NCBI RefSeq assembly: GCF_002157855.1
Contig: NZ_CP020880.1
Coordinates: 4,092,001 to 4,156,000 of the forward strand
Origin: Sutcliffiella horikoshii
GTDB taxonomy: Bacteria; Bacillota; Bacilli; Bacillales; Bacillaceae_I
Direction of reading: 5' to 3'
Length of the DNA: 64,000 nt
Every line of letters starts with the position of its first letter. The first letter of the stretch is position 1. The notes beneath the pieces were generated by a model. The model searched no databases. It was given only the letters and a program-made list of their open reading frames with translations, and was not told the origin of the DNA. Shown one piece after another: positions 17,096-25,741 of the stretch. A program made the position numbers and the translations under genes.

Positions 17096-17108
17096 ATGAA
17101 GTAACCTT

Positions 17109-17185
17109 GTTGATTGAAGTGGAAGGCGCTCCGAGGAGGCTCACGGACCGCCCGCAGGCAAGCGAAGCGCCTGGAACGGAACAAC
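17109..17185 (+). repeat. 125-bp dispersed repeat, type A copy 3 (internally deleted)
   Basis: It keeps both ends (GTTGATTGAAGTGGAAGGCG and GCGAAGCGCCTGGAACGGA) but lacks about 50 bp between GGAAGGCG and GAGGAGGCTCACGG. Confidence 0.9.
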
Positions 17186-17214
17186 GGTACTATATGCTTT
17201 CTTCTCTTTTAAAT

Positions 17215-17256
17215 AAGCAGCTCCGTTAACGATAACGAGGCTGCTTTCTATTTTTA
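17215..17256. terminator. Terminator between VanZ and nfrA
   Basis: AGCAGCTCCGTTA (17217-17229) pairs with TAACGAGGCTGCT (17233-17245); T-rich tracts on both sides suit the two convergent genes. Confidence 0.85.
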
Positions 17257-17261
17257 TAAAA

Positions 17262-18011
17262 TTACTTTTTCGCAAATCCCTGCTTTTCCACAAACCCCTT
17301 CATATGCATACGCTTCGGTTCTTTCAGCATACCTGCCATCTGACTCGTCCATGTGTCGGAACGCTTTCCTTGGGTACGCTCATGATAGTAGCCTGAAATC
17401 TCTCGATTGTAGTCTTCCAATTGCGCTTTAAAAACCTGTTCATCCTGTTGATATTCCTCTTCATGGTACACGTTCTCCATCGGCAAACGCGGTTTCACAC
17501 CTGTATCTTGAGCGGGATAGCCTACCGTAAGGCCGAATAAAGGAATCGTATTGGCCGGCATCTTCAAGAGCTCTGCCACTTCTTCAATATTCGTACGAAG
17601 TCCCCCGATATAACAGATGCCAAGGCCCATAGACTCTGCAGCAACAGAAGCATTCTGTGCGGCAAGCGATGCATCAATGACTGCCACCATGAATTTTTCC
17701 GTACTCTCAATGGAAGATGTGACATCTGTTCCTTCCATTTCACCAATTAGTGCATGGCGGTGGAAATCCGCGCAGAACACGAAGAAATGCCCGTTATCCT
17801 CTACATAGGATTGATTTCCGGAAAGTTCAGCCAACCGTTTTTTCTTGGCCTTATCTTTTACACCTATAATGGAATAGGCTTGAATAAAGCTTGACGTGGA
17901 AGCTGCCTGAGCGCTTTTTACGATTGTTTTTATCTGTTCCTCTGATAAGCTTTTATCTTCAAATTTTCGTACGGAGCGATGCGAAAGTATGGTTTCAATA
18001 GTCTGATTCAC
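17262..18011 (-). CDS. nfrA: NADPH-dependent FMN nitro/flavin reductase (NfrA)
   Basis: A 249-residue, oxygen-insensitive nitroreductase-family flavoprotein. It closely matches B. subtilis NfrA1 in length and in TIETILSHRSVRKFED, VKSAQAASTSSFIQAYSIIG, GHFFVFCADFHRH, AAESMGLGICYIGGLR and the GFAKK-type end. It reduces FMN and nitro compounds with NADPH. The GTG at 18011 has AGGAGG 7 nt upstream; the longer ATG frame to 18047 does not. The TetR gene lies 72 bp upstream on the same strand. Confidence 0.93.
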   Translation of the reverse strand: MNQTIETILSHRSVRKFEDKSLSEEQIKTIVKSAQAASTSSFIQAYSIIGVKDKAKKKRLAELSGNQSYVEDNGHFFVFCADFHRHALIGEMEGTDVTSSIESTEKFMVAVIDASLAAQNASVAAESMGLGICYIGGLRTNIEEVAELLKMPANTIPLFGLTVGYPAQDTGVKPRLPMENVYHEEEYQQDEQVFKAQLEDYNREISGYYHERTQGKRSDTWTSQMAGMLKEPKRMHMKGFVEKQGFAKK

Positions 18012-18083
18012 GATGTTCCCTCCTGTGGTCTTTTTTTTATTGTACACATGGAGGTTATTCTTTTTCCACTTTGACCGCTCTGT

Positions 18084-18707
18084 TTATTTTTGACCGGGAC
18101 TTAGCCCATCCATTAAGAAGGAAATAGCCTCTTCTAATTCTTGATTAAAATCCTGTTTTTGATCAAGAAATCGTTGAGTAAATATTGTTCCGGCAATAGT
18201 TGATATTGTAAAGCGGATAATTGTTTCAGGAGGAAGCTTTTTCAACTCTCCTTTATCTTGAAAATGCACCACTACTTTTGTAAAGTTTGGCAGGATAACG
18301 TCTTTGAAGAGGTTGAAATATGGCTTTTGAAACTCTTCATGGAACGCGACTTCCTGGATGAAAATTTTCAAAATCGGGAAATTCTGTTTAATAAATTCAT
18401 AGCGATTGTATGCCAGTTTTCTTAGGAACTCCTCGTAGCTGTCATACTCACCCTCCAATACTTCCTTGGAGAAGGATTTCACGAAATGCGGTGCGACAAA
18501 CTTCGCAACCGTTGGAGAAACGATGGAAAGGAGCAATTCCTTCTTCGTTTTGTAATGTCTGAATATGGTCCCCTCTGCCACTCCGGCCTTTTTTGCTATT
18601 TCATTGGTGGAAGTAGCCGCATACCCTTTCTCTGCAAAAGTATCAATGGCTGCCTCCAGTATTTTACGGTGTTTTTCGCTCATTTTTTTCTCTTCTTGAT
18701 TGCCCAT
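18084..18707 (-). CDS. TetR/AcrR family transcriptional regulator
   Basis: A 207-residue repressor. The N-terminal HTH (ILEAAIDTFAEKGYAATST, NEIAKKAGVAEGTIFRHYKTKKEL) is followed by an all-helical ligand-binding domain. AAGGAG precedes the ATG by 5 nt. It is the last gene of a minus-strand unit with the ABC ATPase and permease and probably represses it by binding the 10+10-bp palindrome at 20481-20504. The inducer is unknown; a toxic hydrophobic compound exported by the pump is the usual case. Confidence 0.9.
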   Translation of the reverse strand: MGNQEEKKMSEKHRKILEAAIDTFAEKGYAATSTNEIAKKAGVAEGTIFRHYKTKKELLLSIVSPTVAKFVAPHFVKSFSKEVLEGEYDSYEEFLRKLAYNRYEFIKQNFPILKIFIQEVAFHEEFQKPYFNLFKDVILPNFTKVVVHFQDKGELKKLPPETIIRFTISTIAGTIFTQRFLDQKQDFNQELEEAISFLMDGLSPGQK

Positions 18708-18731
18708 GCTTGCTCCTTTCCGTATGAAGCC

Positions 18732-19742
18732 TTAGGTCGGTCTGTATTTTTTCAAAGCTTTAATGTTTAATACGATAAATAAAAGAGAGAATCCAAATAG
18801 CAATAGAATATAGCTGAAAATCTCTTCTATTCCTTTCCCTCTAATCATGATATCCTTCATTGCTTCTCCTGCATAGGTTAAAGGCATCACTAAACTTACT
18901 TTTTGGAGCCAGGAAGGCATAGCTTCAATCGAAAACAAGCCAGAAAAGAACACTTGTGGAACGACAACCAGGGGAATGAATTGAATCATTTGTAACTCAT
19001 TTCTTGCATATGCAGACAACAAGGTTCCTAGTGTCAACGCTGTGATCGCGACTGTAAAGGTAACAAATAGGATGGATAGGATATTTCCTGCCATTTGAAT
19101 ATCTAGAATGTAAATAGTAAAAAAGACAATGATGCTAGACTGGATGAGCGTAAATATTCCAAAACCCGCTACATACCCCATTACAAGCTCCCACCTTTTG
19201 ATTGGTGTGGCCATCAGCCTTTCTAAAGTTCCACTGGTCCGTTCGCGAAGAAAGGATACTCCCGCAATCAAAAAGACAAAAAAGAAAACGAAGAAGACGA
19301 TAAGAAACGGACCGATATTATCAAACATCTCCATTGACTCTGATCCATATGCATACTCTACTTCATATGGTAGTTCCTTGTTTTCGACAGGCTGGCTAAA
19401 CTTCTGCAGCTTGAGCAGGATCGCTTTATTCACAGACGGATCGCTTCCCTCTAACACTATTTTTTCCTGTGTAAGAAGCGCATGGATTTCCGACTGAGTT
19501 ATTCTTTCCCAGCCCTCCTCTTCACTGTCGACTACTATTAATTGCATATTTTCATCTTCCATATGTTGCACGAGTGATTGAACCTCTTCCACCACTCCAA
19601 TTTCAATATTTGGTTCCTGGTCTGTGAACACCACATTCATTAAAGCCAAAATGAGCATTGGTGCAATAATCATAAGGCCTAGTGTTCTTTTATCTCGGAA
19701 AAACTGACGTAAAATTCGTATGATCACAGCAGTTACTCTCAT
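18732..19742 (-). CDS. ABC-2 type transporter permease
   Basis: A 336-residue permease. One N-terminal TM (about residues 18-40) is followed by a ~125-residue extracytoplasmic domain and a five-TM C-terminal bundle. GVSFLRERTSGTLERLMATP is the typical ABC-2 cytoplasmic signature. The start overlaps the ATPase stop by 4 bp (ATGA), so the two are translationally coupled. It probably forms a drug- or lipid-type exporter with the upstream ATPase; the TetR gene follows 24 bp downstream. Confidence 0.92.
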   Translation of the reverse strand: MRVTAVIIRILRQFFRDKRTLGLMIIAPMLILALMNVVFTDQEPNIEIGVVEEVQSLVQHMEDENMQLIVVDSEEEGWERITQSEIHALLTQEKIVLEGSDPSVNKAILLKLQKFSQPVENKELPYEVEYAYGSESMEMFDNIGPFLIVFFVFFFVFLIAGVSFLRERTSGTLERLMATPIKRWELVMGYVAGFGIFTLIQSSIIVFFTIYILDIQMAGNILSILFVTFTVAITALTLGTLLSAYARNELQMIQFIPLVVVPQVFFSGLFSIEAMPSWLQKVSLVMPLTYAGEAMKDIMIRGKGIEEIFSYILLLFGFSLLFIVLNIKALKKYRPT

Positions 19743-20464
19743 ACGGTCGCACCCCCAAAAGTCAAAAATGCATCTTCCATGCTAGTTGTGCCTGTCTTTC
19801 TTTGCAGATCTTCTGTACTTCCTACCGCTAGCAGTTTCCCCTCTCTTATCATTGCTAGGCGATCACATTTTTCTGCTTCATCCATTACATGTGTAGTAAC
19901 AATTACGGTGGTTCCTGATTGACTGAGTGCCTTAAGTTCCTGCCAAATAGATTTCCTAAGGAGAGGATCAATACCTACAGTGGGTTCATCTAAAATAAGA
20001 ATCTCCGGGTTGTGAATTAGTGATATGGCAAGTGAAAGTCTACGTTTCATCCCCCCTGAGAATTGCTGCACAGGTTTATGGAGATGCTCACTGAGGTTCA
20101 CAAGCTCCATCACTTCATGGATTCGCTTCTTCCTATCGATTCTATTTAATTTATAAAGAGATGAAAAAAATTGGAGGTTCTCCAGGGCAGTCAAATCTTG
20201 GTACAGAGCATCTGACTGCGCCATATACCCAATTTTCTCAGAGAGTGATAAAGTAGGCATCTTACGTGTAAGCACCTCTACCTCCCCATTATTAATAGGC
20301 TGAAGGCCAGCGATTGCTTTCACAAGCGTTGTTTTCCCTGCTCCTGATGGACCTAAAAAACCAAAGACTTCTCCTTTATTAATAGATAAATTGATATCTT
20401 TCAACACTTCTTGCTTTCCAAAAGAAATAGATAGATTAGATACTTTGCAAACTTCATTGTTCAT
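19739..20464 (-). CDS. ABC transporter ATP-binding protein
   Basis: A 241-residue single-domain ATPase: Walker A GPSGAGKTTL, Q-loop YMAQSDALYQ, signature FSGGMKRRLSLA, Walker B ILILDEP, and switch His in VTTHVMDEAEKC. This type powers ABC-2 exporters. GGGAGGGG 7 nt upstream sets ATG 20464; the frame to 20500 would read through the operator and is rejected. It is the first gene of the ATPase-permease-tetR unit. Confidence 0.94.
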   Translation of the reverse strand: MNNEVCKVSNLSISFGKQEVLKDINLSINKGEVFGFLGPSGAGKTTLVKAIAGLQPINNGEVEVLTRKMPTLSLSEKIGYMAQSDALYQDLTALENLQFFSSLYKLNRIDRKKRIHEVMELVNLSEHLHKPVQQFSGGMKRRLSLAISLIHNPEILILDEPTVGIDPLLRKSIWQELKALSQSGTTVIVTTHVMDEAEKCDRLAMIREGKLLAVGSTEDLQRKTGTTSMEDAFLTFGGATV

Positions 20465-20480
20465 GGATTTACCCCTCCCT

Positions 20481-20504
20481 AAAAGTGAGTGATTACTCAC
20501 TTTT
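20481..20504. promoter_or_regulatory. Palindromic TetR-type operator
   Basis: AAAAGTGAGT and ACTCACTTTT form perfect 10-bp arms around a 4-bp centre (GATT), directly upstream of the ATPase ribosome-binding site. Size and symmetry suit a TetR dimer, presumably the regulator encoded at the end of the same unit. Confidence 0.82.
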
Positions 20505-20653
20505 TATTACAACATACTGGAAGTACAAACTTTCTGTCAAGGAAAATCGGAAAAAGGACTACCCCAAAAAAAGAAGGAATATATCTATAAGTAGAGAAAT
20601 GTAAAGGAGGGATGGGATTAAATTTCGACAAAAAACTTATTGGGGGGATATGC

Positions 20654-21970
20654 GTGATTTCATTTTTTAATCGTTTAATGCAACGTTATTTACCGGATCC
20701 ATTCTTATTCGTTATTATCTTAACGCTTGTGGTATTCGGGCTTGGACTTATTTTTACTGACAGCAGTCCTGCCGATATGGTACAGCATTGGGGCGGCGGC
20801 TTCTGGGGATTGCTAGCCTTCTCTATGCAAATGGTACTTGTTTTGGTAACAGGACATGTATTGGCAAGTAGCCCCATTTTCAAAAGGTTTCTTGGTGCGT
20901 TGGCTTCCACAGCTAAAACTCCTGGAAGTGCCATCATTATAGTTACTGTTGTCTCCATTATCGCTAGCTGGATCAACTGGGGCTTCGGATTGGTTATTGG
21001 GGCTTTGTTTGCAAAAGAGCTTGCAAAAAGGGTTGAAAATGTGGATTATAGGCTTTTAATTGCAAGCGCTTACAGCGGATTCATTGTTTGGCATGGTGGG
21101 TTCTCTGGTTCCATTCCACTTACCATTGCGACAGAAGGTCATTTTGCCGAAGATATGATTGGCGTCATTTCCACCGATCAGACCATCTTTGCACCATTTA
21201 ACCTTATCATTCTTGCTGCACTTTTTGTGACTTTACCAATATTAAACCGTTTGATGATGCCTTCAAAGGATGAAACGATTACAGTCGATCCTGCGGTATT
21301 GGAAGATGCATCAAGTCTGCAGGCAGCCACGGTAGAAACGTCAGCTATGACACCTGCTGAGCGTCTTGAAAATAGCTGGGTTCTCTCACTGATAGTATCT
21401 GTTCTCGGACTAGTATTCTTGTTTTACTATTTTGCTGGAAACGGATTTAAATTGAATTTGGATATTGTCAATTTCCTATTCCTGTTCTTAGGAATTCTGT
21501 TCCACTGGCGTCCGAAATACTTTCTTGAGGCGGTTACCAATGCTGTCAAGGGAGCAAGCGGCATTATCATCCAATTCCCTTTCTACGCGGGAATTATGGG
21601 AATGATGACCTTGTCCGGTCTTGCTGCAGTCATGTCAGAAGCATTCGTTAACATATCGAATGAACATACCTTTCATTTCTTCGCTTTCCTTAGTGCCGGA
21701 ATTGTGAACTTCTTTGTTCCATCTGGTGGCGGACAATGGGCGGTTCAAGCCCCTGTCATGTTAGATGCAGCGCAAACTATGGATGTTTCCGTCGCAAGAA
21801 CCGCCCTTGCAGTCGCTTGGGGAGATGCATGGACGAATCTGATCCAACCGTTCTGGGCATTGCCGGCTCTTGCAATCGCTGGCTTAAAGGCGAAAGACAT
21901 CATGGGCTTTTGTGTGATTGTTCTGTTCGTCAGCGGAACCATTATTTCGTTGGCTTTCCTGCTTCTTTAA
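20654..21970 (+). CDS. Short-chain fatty acid transporter (AtoE family)
   Basis: Membrane protein with about 12 TM segments that matches E. coli AtoE along its length: RYLPDPFLFVIILTL, GFWGLLAFSMQMVLVLVTGH, INWGFGLVIGALFAKELAKR, FSGSIPL, FVPSGGGQWAVQAPV, and QPFWALPALAIAGLKAKDIMG. It probably imports butyrate-like short-chain acids. The frame opens at ATG 20612, which touches the AGGAGGG; GTG 20654 behind GGGGGGA gives a family-like N-terminus (MISFFNRLMQRYLPDP). The true start is either one. No acetoacetate-degradation genes are nearby. Confidence 0.88.
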   Translation: MISFFNRLMQRYLPDPFLFVIILTLVVFGLGLIFTDSSPADMVQHWGGGFWGLLAFSMQMVLVLVTGHVLASSPIFKRFLGALASTAKTPGSAIIIVTVVSIIASWINWGFGLVIGALFAKELAKRVENVDYRLLIASAYSGFIVWHGGFSGSIPLTIATEGHFAEDMIGVISTDQTIFAPFNLIILAALFVTLPILNRLMMPSKDETITVDPAVLEDASSLQAATVETSAMTPAERLENSWVLSLIVSVLGLVFLFYYFAGNGFKLNLDIVNFLFLFLGILFHWRPKYFLEAVTNAVKGASGIIIQFPFYAGIMGMMTLSGLAAVMSEAFVNISNEHTFHFFAFLSAGIVNFFVPSGGGQWAVQAPVMLDAAQTMDVSVARTALAVAWGDAWTNLIQPFWALPALAIAGLKAKDIMGFCVIVLFVSGTIISLAFLLL

Positions 21971-21995
21971 AAGACCGGGTACGTGCCGGGCATCA

Positions 21996-22038
21996 AAATA
22001 CCCTCTACACCTAGCTTACTGGTGCGGAGGGTATTTTT
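21996..22038. terminator. Terminator of the AtoE-like gene
   Basis: AAAATACCCTC pairs with GAGGGTATTTTT, with inner CACC/GGTG pairing. It overlaps the stop codon of the convergent membrane-protein gene. Confidence 0.85.
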
Positions 22039-22546
22039 CTGGGAGTTTTGTGATTTTCATGATGTAAAGATATAGGACGAGTGTGATCGTTTGTATATAA
22101 AAATAGAATGGAAAAGAAAAGATGAACACATACCCCTTTTTATAGTGAAACACACCAAGATATGCCGCGATCCCTTCTGTGAACATAGCAATGATGGACC
22201 ACATAACGATATATAACATATTAAAATAGCCTTTGATTTTGAGGTAGCTGTGCAAGTAGAAAAACAGGTAACCATATGGGCCATACTGGATATAAGAAAG
22301 AAAATCAAACAGCTCAAAATAAGAACTGTCGTTAACATCGTAAAAATCAAACGGCGGAATGCTGATGGTGTGATCAAAAACGATGCCGCTGTTGACCCCA
22401 ATTATGATAAAAAGCATAGATAACGGTAAGGGAAATCTTTTTGGCAAAAAGAAAATAAGTGCATAGCCGGCAAGCAAGGATGCAATGATAAACCATTCAT
22501 TGGAGTTAAAATAAAAATCATAATTAATAGTCGGTGTAGGTTCCAT
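22016..22546 (-). CDS. Hypothetical multi-pass membrane protein
   Basis: A 176-residue protein with about five TM segments, many Tyr/Phe residues and a PPFDFYDVND loop. I cannot assign a family with certainty; size, topology and pairing resemble the CBO0543-type membrane proteins of spore-formers. ATG 22546 lies 2 nt after the stop of the upstream gene, with GGGATGG as ribosome-binding site; the longer frame to 22660 would overlap that gene and is rejected. It is translationally linked to its partner. Confidence 0.75.
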   Translation of the reverse strand: MEPTPTINYDFYFNSNEWFIIASLLAGYALIFFLPKRFPLPLSMLFIIIGVNSGIVFDHTISIPPFDFYDVNDSSYFELFDFLSYIQYGPYGYLFFYLHSYLKIKGYFNMLYIVMWSIIAMFTEGIAAYLGVFHYKKGYVFIFSFPFYFYIQTITLVLYLYIMKITKLPEKYPPHQ

Positions 22547-22548
22547 TT

Positions 22549-23022
22549 TTACGTGTTCACCATCCCTTCTTTCACTAGTAAACGACGGTAAATTGCGGAA
22601 ACACCTAAAGCGAGCAGGAGGTAACATGCAGCTACAACAAACGATATAAGAAATGACCACATATGGTAGTTAATAATAGAAAAATGGATGGCAAGCGCCT
22701 CGCTTAACAAAATAACGATAGTCGTAAACAAGCCCCCGATTAGTTTTACTCCTTTTGACTTCATAAACACACCATTTACAAAAATAAGCAATATCAAGGG
22801 GAAAATTATATTCCGCTGCAGCCAAAAAGAGAGAAACAAATGCGGTTCCTTGCTATACATAATGAGACTTAAATTCATACTGATCATCGTCAGTACGCAT
22901 TTATTGATAAAAAGGAAAAACAGGAAGAGCATAAGGTTCTCTATAAAAAGTAGACGCTTCTTTTGGAAGAAAAAATAGGTCCCAATAAACCAGGTGAGGA
23001 TGAGGTAGATCACTAATTCCAT
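22549..23022 (-). CDS. Hypothetical multi-pass membrane protein
   Basis: A 157-residue protein with about five TM segments (residues 3-18, 26-45, 63-85, 92-115 and 122-145), followed by a short cytoplasmic tail. It shows general similarity in size and topology to the adjacent 176-residue protein, so the pair may be diverged paralogues or partners. AAAGGAGG precedes the ATG. No functional motif is visible. Confidence 0.75.
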   Translation of the reverse strand: MELVIYLILTWFIGTYFFFQKKRLLFIENLMLFLFFLFINKCVLTMISMNLSLIMYSKEPHLFLSFWLQRNIIFPLILLIFVNGVFMKSKGVKLIGGLFTTIVILLSEALAIHFSIINYHMWSFLISFVVAACYLLLALGVSAIYRRLLVKEGMVNT

Positions 23023-23075
23023 TGTTGGCGCCTCCTTTATTATATTCAGGACCTTTTGCCTAGTGGAAAAGCAAA

Positions 23076-23113
23076 AAAGAGAAGCCGTACTTTACACTTC
23101 GGCTTCTCTTTAG
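23076..23113 (-). terminator. Terminator of the sucrose operon
   Basis: AGAGAAGCCG pairs with CGGCTTCTCT; on the minus strand it runs into TTTTTTGC. Confidence 0.88.
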
Positions 23114-23134
23114 CATTCCTTATTGTAGTTTGTT

Positions 23135-24586
23135 TCATTCAGGTTCGATTTTCCAAACCTCCATCTCTCCAACCGTTCCATCACCGGACACCGTTACCAT
23201 TCCCGCGGCATGTCCATCAGGGAAAATCCGTGCAGTAAATACCTCTTCCCCACTGTTCAAAAACACCTCTACAGAAGAAGTATCCACATACGCTCGTAGC
23301 TCAGACAATTCCTGCAAACTACAGCTTCTACTTTCCCATTCTCCTGTAACAAAGCTCTTACGACGAAGGGAGAAAACCCTCTCAGAAGCATCAAAAATCA
23401 GCTGGATAGTATCACTCAGATCCATCTCAAATGATGCTACATCATCTTTAAAAGAAAGGCTCATCTCAAATGCTTTACTCTCCCTAATCTCCAATTCAAT
23501 TCCGTCCCCAGAAAGCTGTAAATCAATTTTTTTAACAAGCTGATCTTTTCTCATAAGAGCCAGCTCTTCCACCGGCACCTGCAACAACTTCCCATCAACC
23601 CACTTCAATTCACGTGGCAAGGTTAAGGCATGCACCCACTTGTGGGCAATAGTCGGATGCTTGTCCTCGTCTTGTTCAGGTACGCCCATCCAGCCGACCA
23701 TCAAACGGCGACCCTTTCCATCCAAGGTGGTTTGGGGTGCGTAGAATTCAAAGCCTCTATCCAGTTCGACAAAATCACCATGATCAAATGTAGCGCTCGC
23801 GTAATCAAGCTCCCCAACAAAATAGCCCGATTGGTACACGTTTTGATATTTCATACCTTCCGCTTCCATGCCTTGAGGAGAAGCGACCAAGACGTCGACA
23901 CCATCAAGTTCGAACAAATCAGGGCATTCCCACATATAGCCGAAGTCCCCCAAACCATTCATTCCAGATCCTGCGATAGCACCAAGATGTTGCCACTCCT
24001 TTAAATCAGATGACTTCAAAAGTGCCACTTTCCCTGTCAGGCTCTCACTTTGTGCACCAACAACCATGTACCAGTCTGCACCTTTTTTCCACACTTTCGG
24101 ATCGCGGAAATGAGCAGTATATCCTTCAGGCAACTCCACTACTGGACCTTTTTTATCAAATGTCACGCCATCTTCTGAAACGGCCATGCATTGGTAGGTT
24201 TCACGGTTTCCATCGGCATCTTTCACATTTCCTGTGTAAAAGAGGACCATCTTCCCGTGATGCTCGACGGCACTTCCAGAGTAGCATCCATTCTTCTCAA
24301 ACCATTCGCTTGGAGCCAAGGCAATCGGCTCATGCTTCCATGTCACAAGATCTTCAGAGGAATAATGCCCCCAAAATTTAGCTCCATGGCCTGTTTTGAA
24401 CGGCATCCATTGATAGAAAAGATGGTAAGTACCGTTCCACTGGATAAAGCCGTTCGGATCATTCAATAAGCCGACAGGTGGTATGAGGTGGTAGCGTAAT
24501 CGGTACGGATCGCTCTCGACAACCTCTATATTTTTTTCCACTTCTTCTTCTGCAAGTCTAATAAGCTCTTGCTCTCTTTCTGTCAT
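23135..24586 (-). CDS. scrB: Sucrose-6-phosphate hydrolase (GH32)
   Basis: Cleaves PTS-imported sucrose-6-phosphate into glucose-6-phosphate and fructose in the cytoplasm. A 483-residue GH32 enzyme with the nucleophile motif LLNDPNG (Asp about 43), FRDPKV (160-165), and the acid/base motif WECPDLF (Glu about 220), followed by the C-terminal beta-sandwich. There is no signal peptide. AAGGAG lies upstream. It is the last gene of the EIIBC-fructokinase-hydrolase run, 15 bp after the fructokinase. Confidence 0.95.
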   Translation of the reverse strand: MTEREQELIRLAEEEVEKNIEVVESDPYRLRYHLIPPVGLLNDPNGFIQWNGTYHLFYQWMPFKTGHGAKFWGHYSSEDLVTWKHEPIALAPSEWFEKNGCYSGSAVEHHGKMVLFYTGNVKDADGNRETYQCMAVSEDGVTFDKKGPVVELPEGYTAHFRDPKVWKKGADWYMVVGAQSESLTGKVALLKSSDLKEWQHLGAIAGSGMNGLGDFGYMWECPDLFELDGVDVLVASPQGMEAEGMKYQNVYQSGYFVGELDYASATFDHGDFVELDRGFEFYAPQTTLDGKGRRLMVGWMGVPEQDEDKHPTIAHKWVHALTLPRELKWVDGKLLQVPVEELALMRKDQLVKKIDLQLSGDGIELEIRESKAFEMSLSFKDDVASFEMDLSDTIQLIFDASERVFSLRRKSFVTGEWESRSCSLQELSELRAYVDTSSVEVFLNSGEEVFTARIFPDGHAAGMVTVSGDGTVGEMEVWKIEPE

Positions 24587-24601
24587 AAAAGAAAAACTCC
24601 T

Positions 24602-25546
24602 TTATTTTGCTAAGATTGATTGAACCTGCTCTAATGAAGGAAGTGCTGTCATTGCACCTTTTTCAGAGGCAGCAAGCGATCCGGAAACACTAGCGAAAGT
24701 TGCCATTTCCACTGCTTTTTCAAGAGTAATAGCGGAAATATTCCCATCCCACTCGTTTGCCATGTAGAGAATTCCGGAGACAAAGGCATCTCCTGCTCCT
24801 GTTGTGTCCACTGTTGTCACTTTGCGTGCCGGCACATGTTGATGGCCTTCATGAGTAAAGACGTAACTGCCTTCTGAACCAAGTGTCACAAGTAAAAGAG
24901 GAATGTCGTACTTCGCAAGCTTGTCCGCGCCTTTTTCGATATTCTTCTCACCAGTGATGAACTCCAGCTCTTCCTCGGATATTTTTAAAATATCGGCATA
25001 TGGAAGCATGGAAATAATCTGTTCTTTTGCCGCTACTTCACTGTCCCAAAGGCCTAGGCGTAAGTTTGGATCATAGGAGACTGTCAGGCCTTTTTCTTTA
25101 GCAAGCTTCACCGCTTTGATGGTGGCACTTCTTGTTGGTTCGCTGATTAGAGAGATGGAACCGAAATGCAGGATTTTATTTTCATCAAAAAGCTTTTCGT
25201 CTATTTCTTCTTCTGTTAGAAAGCGGTCGGCACTTGGGTTGATGTAGAAATCAAAGCTGCGTTCTCCATTTTCTAATGTGACGAAAACGACACCTGTGCG
25301 GATATCATCGGTTAACAGCATGGAGCTTGTGTTAACTCCGTAGTCCTCCAAGGTATTTTTCAGAAATCTTCCGAGCACGTCGTTTCCTACTTTTCCGATA
25401 AAAGTGGATTTTGCTTCTAGGCGCGCCACACCGACCGCTACGTTTGCCGGTGCTCCCCCTGGACTTTTTTGAAAGCTGATATTGTCCGGGTCAAGCGGGA
25501 TGAAATCTATTAACGCTTCTCCTAGTGAGATGATTCCTTCTTTCAT
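24602..25546 (-). CDS. scrK: Fructokinase (PfkB family)
   Basis: Phosphorylates the fructose released by the hydrolase to fructose-6-phosphate. A 314-residue PfkB/ribokinase fold with GEALIDFIP at the start, the SPGGAPANVAVGVARL substrate loop, and the catalytic DTTGAGDAFVSG motif near the C-terminus. ATG 25546 has GGAGGGG upstream; the frame running up to 25708 is an artefact of reading into a repeat element. It lies between the EIIBC and hydrolase genes of the sucrose operon. Confidence 0.94.
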   Translation of the reverse strand: MKEGIISLGEALIDFIPLDPDNISFQKSPGGAPANVAVGVARLEAKSTFIGKVGNDVLGRFLKNTLEDYGVNTSSMLLTDDIRTGVVFVTLENGERSFDFYINPSADRFLTEEEIDEKLFDENKILHFGSISLISEPTRSATIKAVKLAKEKGLTVSYDPNLRLGLWDSEVAAKEQIISMLPYADILKISEEELEFITGEKNIEKGADKLAKYDIPLLLVTLGSEGSYVFTHEGHQHVPARKVTTVDTTGAGDAFVSGILYMANEWDGNISAITLEKAVEMATFASVSGSLAASEKGAMTALPSLEQVQSILAK

Positions 25547-25598
25547 GGGATGGCCCCTCCTTTTGTTTAAGATGGTATTACTATCATCGGGATATATA

Positions 25599-25725
25599 GC
25601 TGTTGCTTGGAGCAAAAGGTGAAGACTCCGGCGGGAGGTAGCGGTAGGTTGAGACCCCGCAACGAAGTGAGGAGGCTCAAGCACACGCCCCGCGGAAAGC
25701 GAAGCCATTTGCGGAAAGCAACAGC
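25599..25725 (+). repeat. Dispersed repeat, type B copy 1 (inside the sucrose operon)
   Basis: 10-bp terminal inverted repeats GCTGTTGCTT and AAGCAACAGC enclose GGAGCAAAAGGTGAAGACTC, GGTTGAGACCCC, GTGAGGAGGCTCAAG and GCGGAAAGCGAAGCCATTTG. It shares the GAGACCCC...GAGGAGGCTCA core with type A but differs at the ends. It separates the EIIBC gene from the fructokinase gene of the same transcription unit. Confidence 0.93.
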
Positions 25726-25741
25726 GGTGTTAAAAAGAATC

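Noticed and set aside
25547-25708. 54-residue N-terminal extension of fructokinase
   Set aside because: It encodes repeat-element DNA; PfkB proteins begin near MKEGIISLGEALIDF and GGAGGGG precedes that ATG.
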